The notes beneath the pieces are model-generated. The model had not been told where the DNA came from, did not search any database, and saw only the letters and a program-made list of their open reading frames with translations. DNA of 35,858 nucleotides, taken from contig LCDG01000001.1 in NCBI GenBank assembly GCA_000998425.1, forward strand, positions 74,558 through 110,415, read 5' to 3'. Each line of letters starts with the position of its first letter. Position 1 is the stretch's first letter. The DNA comes from Candidatus Nomurabacteria bacterium GW2011_GWC2_42_20 (GTDB taxonomy: Bacteria > Patescibacteriota > Minisyncoccia > Phycocordibacterales > UBA1550). Shown here piece after piece: positions 35,136-35,858 of the stretch. Position numbers and translations under genes: made by a program.

Positions 35136-35608
35136 TGAAAACAGTTGTAGTTCTAGACAATCTCCGCAGTGTTTATAATGTAGGTTCTATTTTTCGAACA
35201 GCAAATGCTGTAGGAGTTTGTAAAATATATTTGTGTGGCACAACGCCTACGCCGGTTGATAAGAAGGGTGACCGTAGAAAAGATTTTGCAAAAGTTGCGC
35301 TCGGGGCAGAGGATACGGTGGAATGGGAATATGTAGAGAATACACTTGAGTGCGTATTGAAACTTAAAAAAGAAAATTACTTCATTGTTGCTTTGGAACA
35401 GGATGAAAAATCAGTAGACTACAAAAATGTGAATGTCGATGATAAAGAGAGGGTTGCCTTTGTGGTTGGAGCAGAGGTGGTTGGTGTTGCAAAGGGTGTA
35501 CTTGCAGAGAGTGATGTCGTTGCAGAGATCCCAATGCTCGGGACCAAGGAGTCACTCAATGTTACCATTGCTTTTGGGGTGGCAGTGTATAGGGTATTAG
35601 GGGTTTAG
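35135..35608 (+). CDS. SpoU/TrmH-family RNA methyltransferase
   Basis: LDNLRSVYNVGSIFRTANAVGV, FVVGAEVVGV, IPMLGTKESLNVTIAFGVAVYRV. Confidence 0.88.
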   Translation: MKTVVVLDNLRSVYNVGSIFRTANAVGVCKIYLCGTTPTPVDKKGDRRKDFAKVALGAEDTVEWEYVENTLECVLKLKKENYFIVALEQDEKSVDYKNVNVDDKERVAFVVGAEVVGVAKGVLAESDVVAEIPMLGTKESLNVTIAFGVAVYRVLGV

Positions 35609-35690
35609 ATTAATGTTAATATTTTACATATACAAAGTTGCCTTCCTGTGGTATACTTATAACTGGAATAACTAAACAAGGAGGTGGAAT

Positions 35691-35858
35691 ATGTGCAAGT
35701 CACGAGATGGGTTTGATGATCTTTTTGCTGGGATGACAGCTGAAGATTTTCTTCAGGAGAACGATGGAGATTCAAGTTGTAAACATGAGTGGAAAGACGA
35801 TGGTGACAACATGCAGATTTACTGCAAAAAGTGCACTGCACGGCGTTACAACACCTTT
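35691..35858 (+). CDS. small zinc-ribbon-like protein, 3'-truncated by window edge
   Basis: SD aaggaggtgg then MCKSRDGFDDLFAGMTAEDFLQENDGDSSCKHEWKDDGDNMQIYCKKCTARRYNT; CxH...CxxC. Confidence 0.6.
   Translation, partial: MCKSRDGFDDLFAGMTAEDFLQENDGDSSCKHEWKDDGDNMQIYCKKCTARRYNTF

Overview
This 35.9 kb window looks like part of a Patescibacteria/CPR (Parcubacteria-like) genome. That placement rests on gene content: minimal IF-2, tandem TrbC/VirB2-like pilins, CPR-style repeat surface proteins. Housekeeping genes include infB, rbfA, clpB, miaA, alr, ddl, a cysteine desulfurase, Fe/Mn-SOD and an unannotated bL33. There are also envelope/surface genes and eight tRNA genes (Lys-CTT, Leu-TAG, Leu-TAA, Cys-GCA, Tyr-GTA, Trp-CCA, Leu-CAA, Ala-TGC). 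The most striking unexplained structure follows five of the eight tRNAs. Each is followed by a ~145-175 bp element in which the tRNA's own T-arm/3' end appears as Direct - Inverted - Direct copies. The tRNA terminator sits at the first symmetry centre. A hairpin core sits at the second centre; it is a near-identical 34-nt sequence at three loci. The second direct copy always starts at the same T-loop C. Other notable items are N-terminally truncated duplicated surface-protein cassettes with interleaved small membrane proteins, a (TTTA)4 tract that splits one of those membrane genes, a repeat surface protein frameshifted inside a repeat, an HtrA-like protein without the catalytic triad, a divergent HDOD protein, and tandem sulfatase-fold proteins with altered metal/nucleophile motifs. 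All calls come from reading the sequence; no searches were run.
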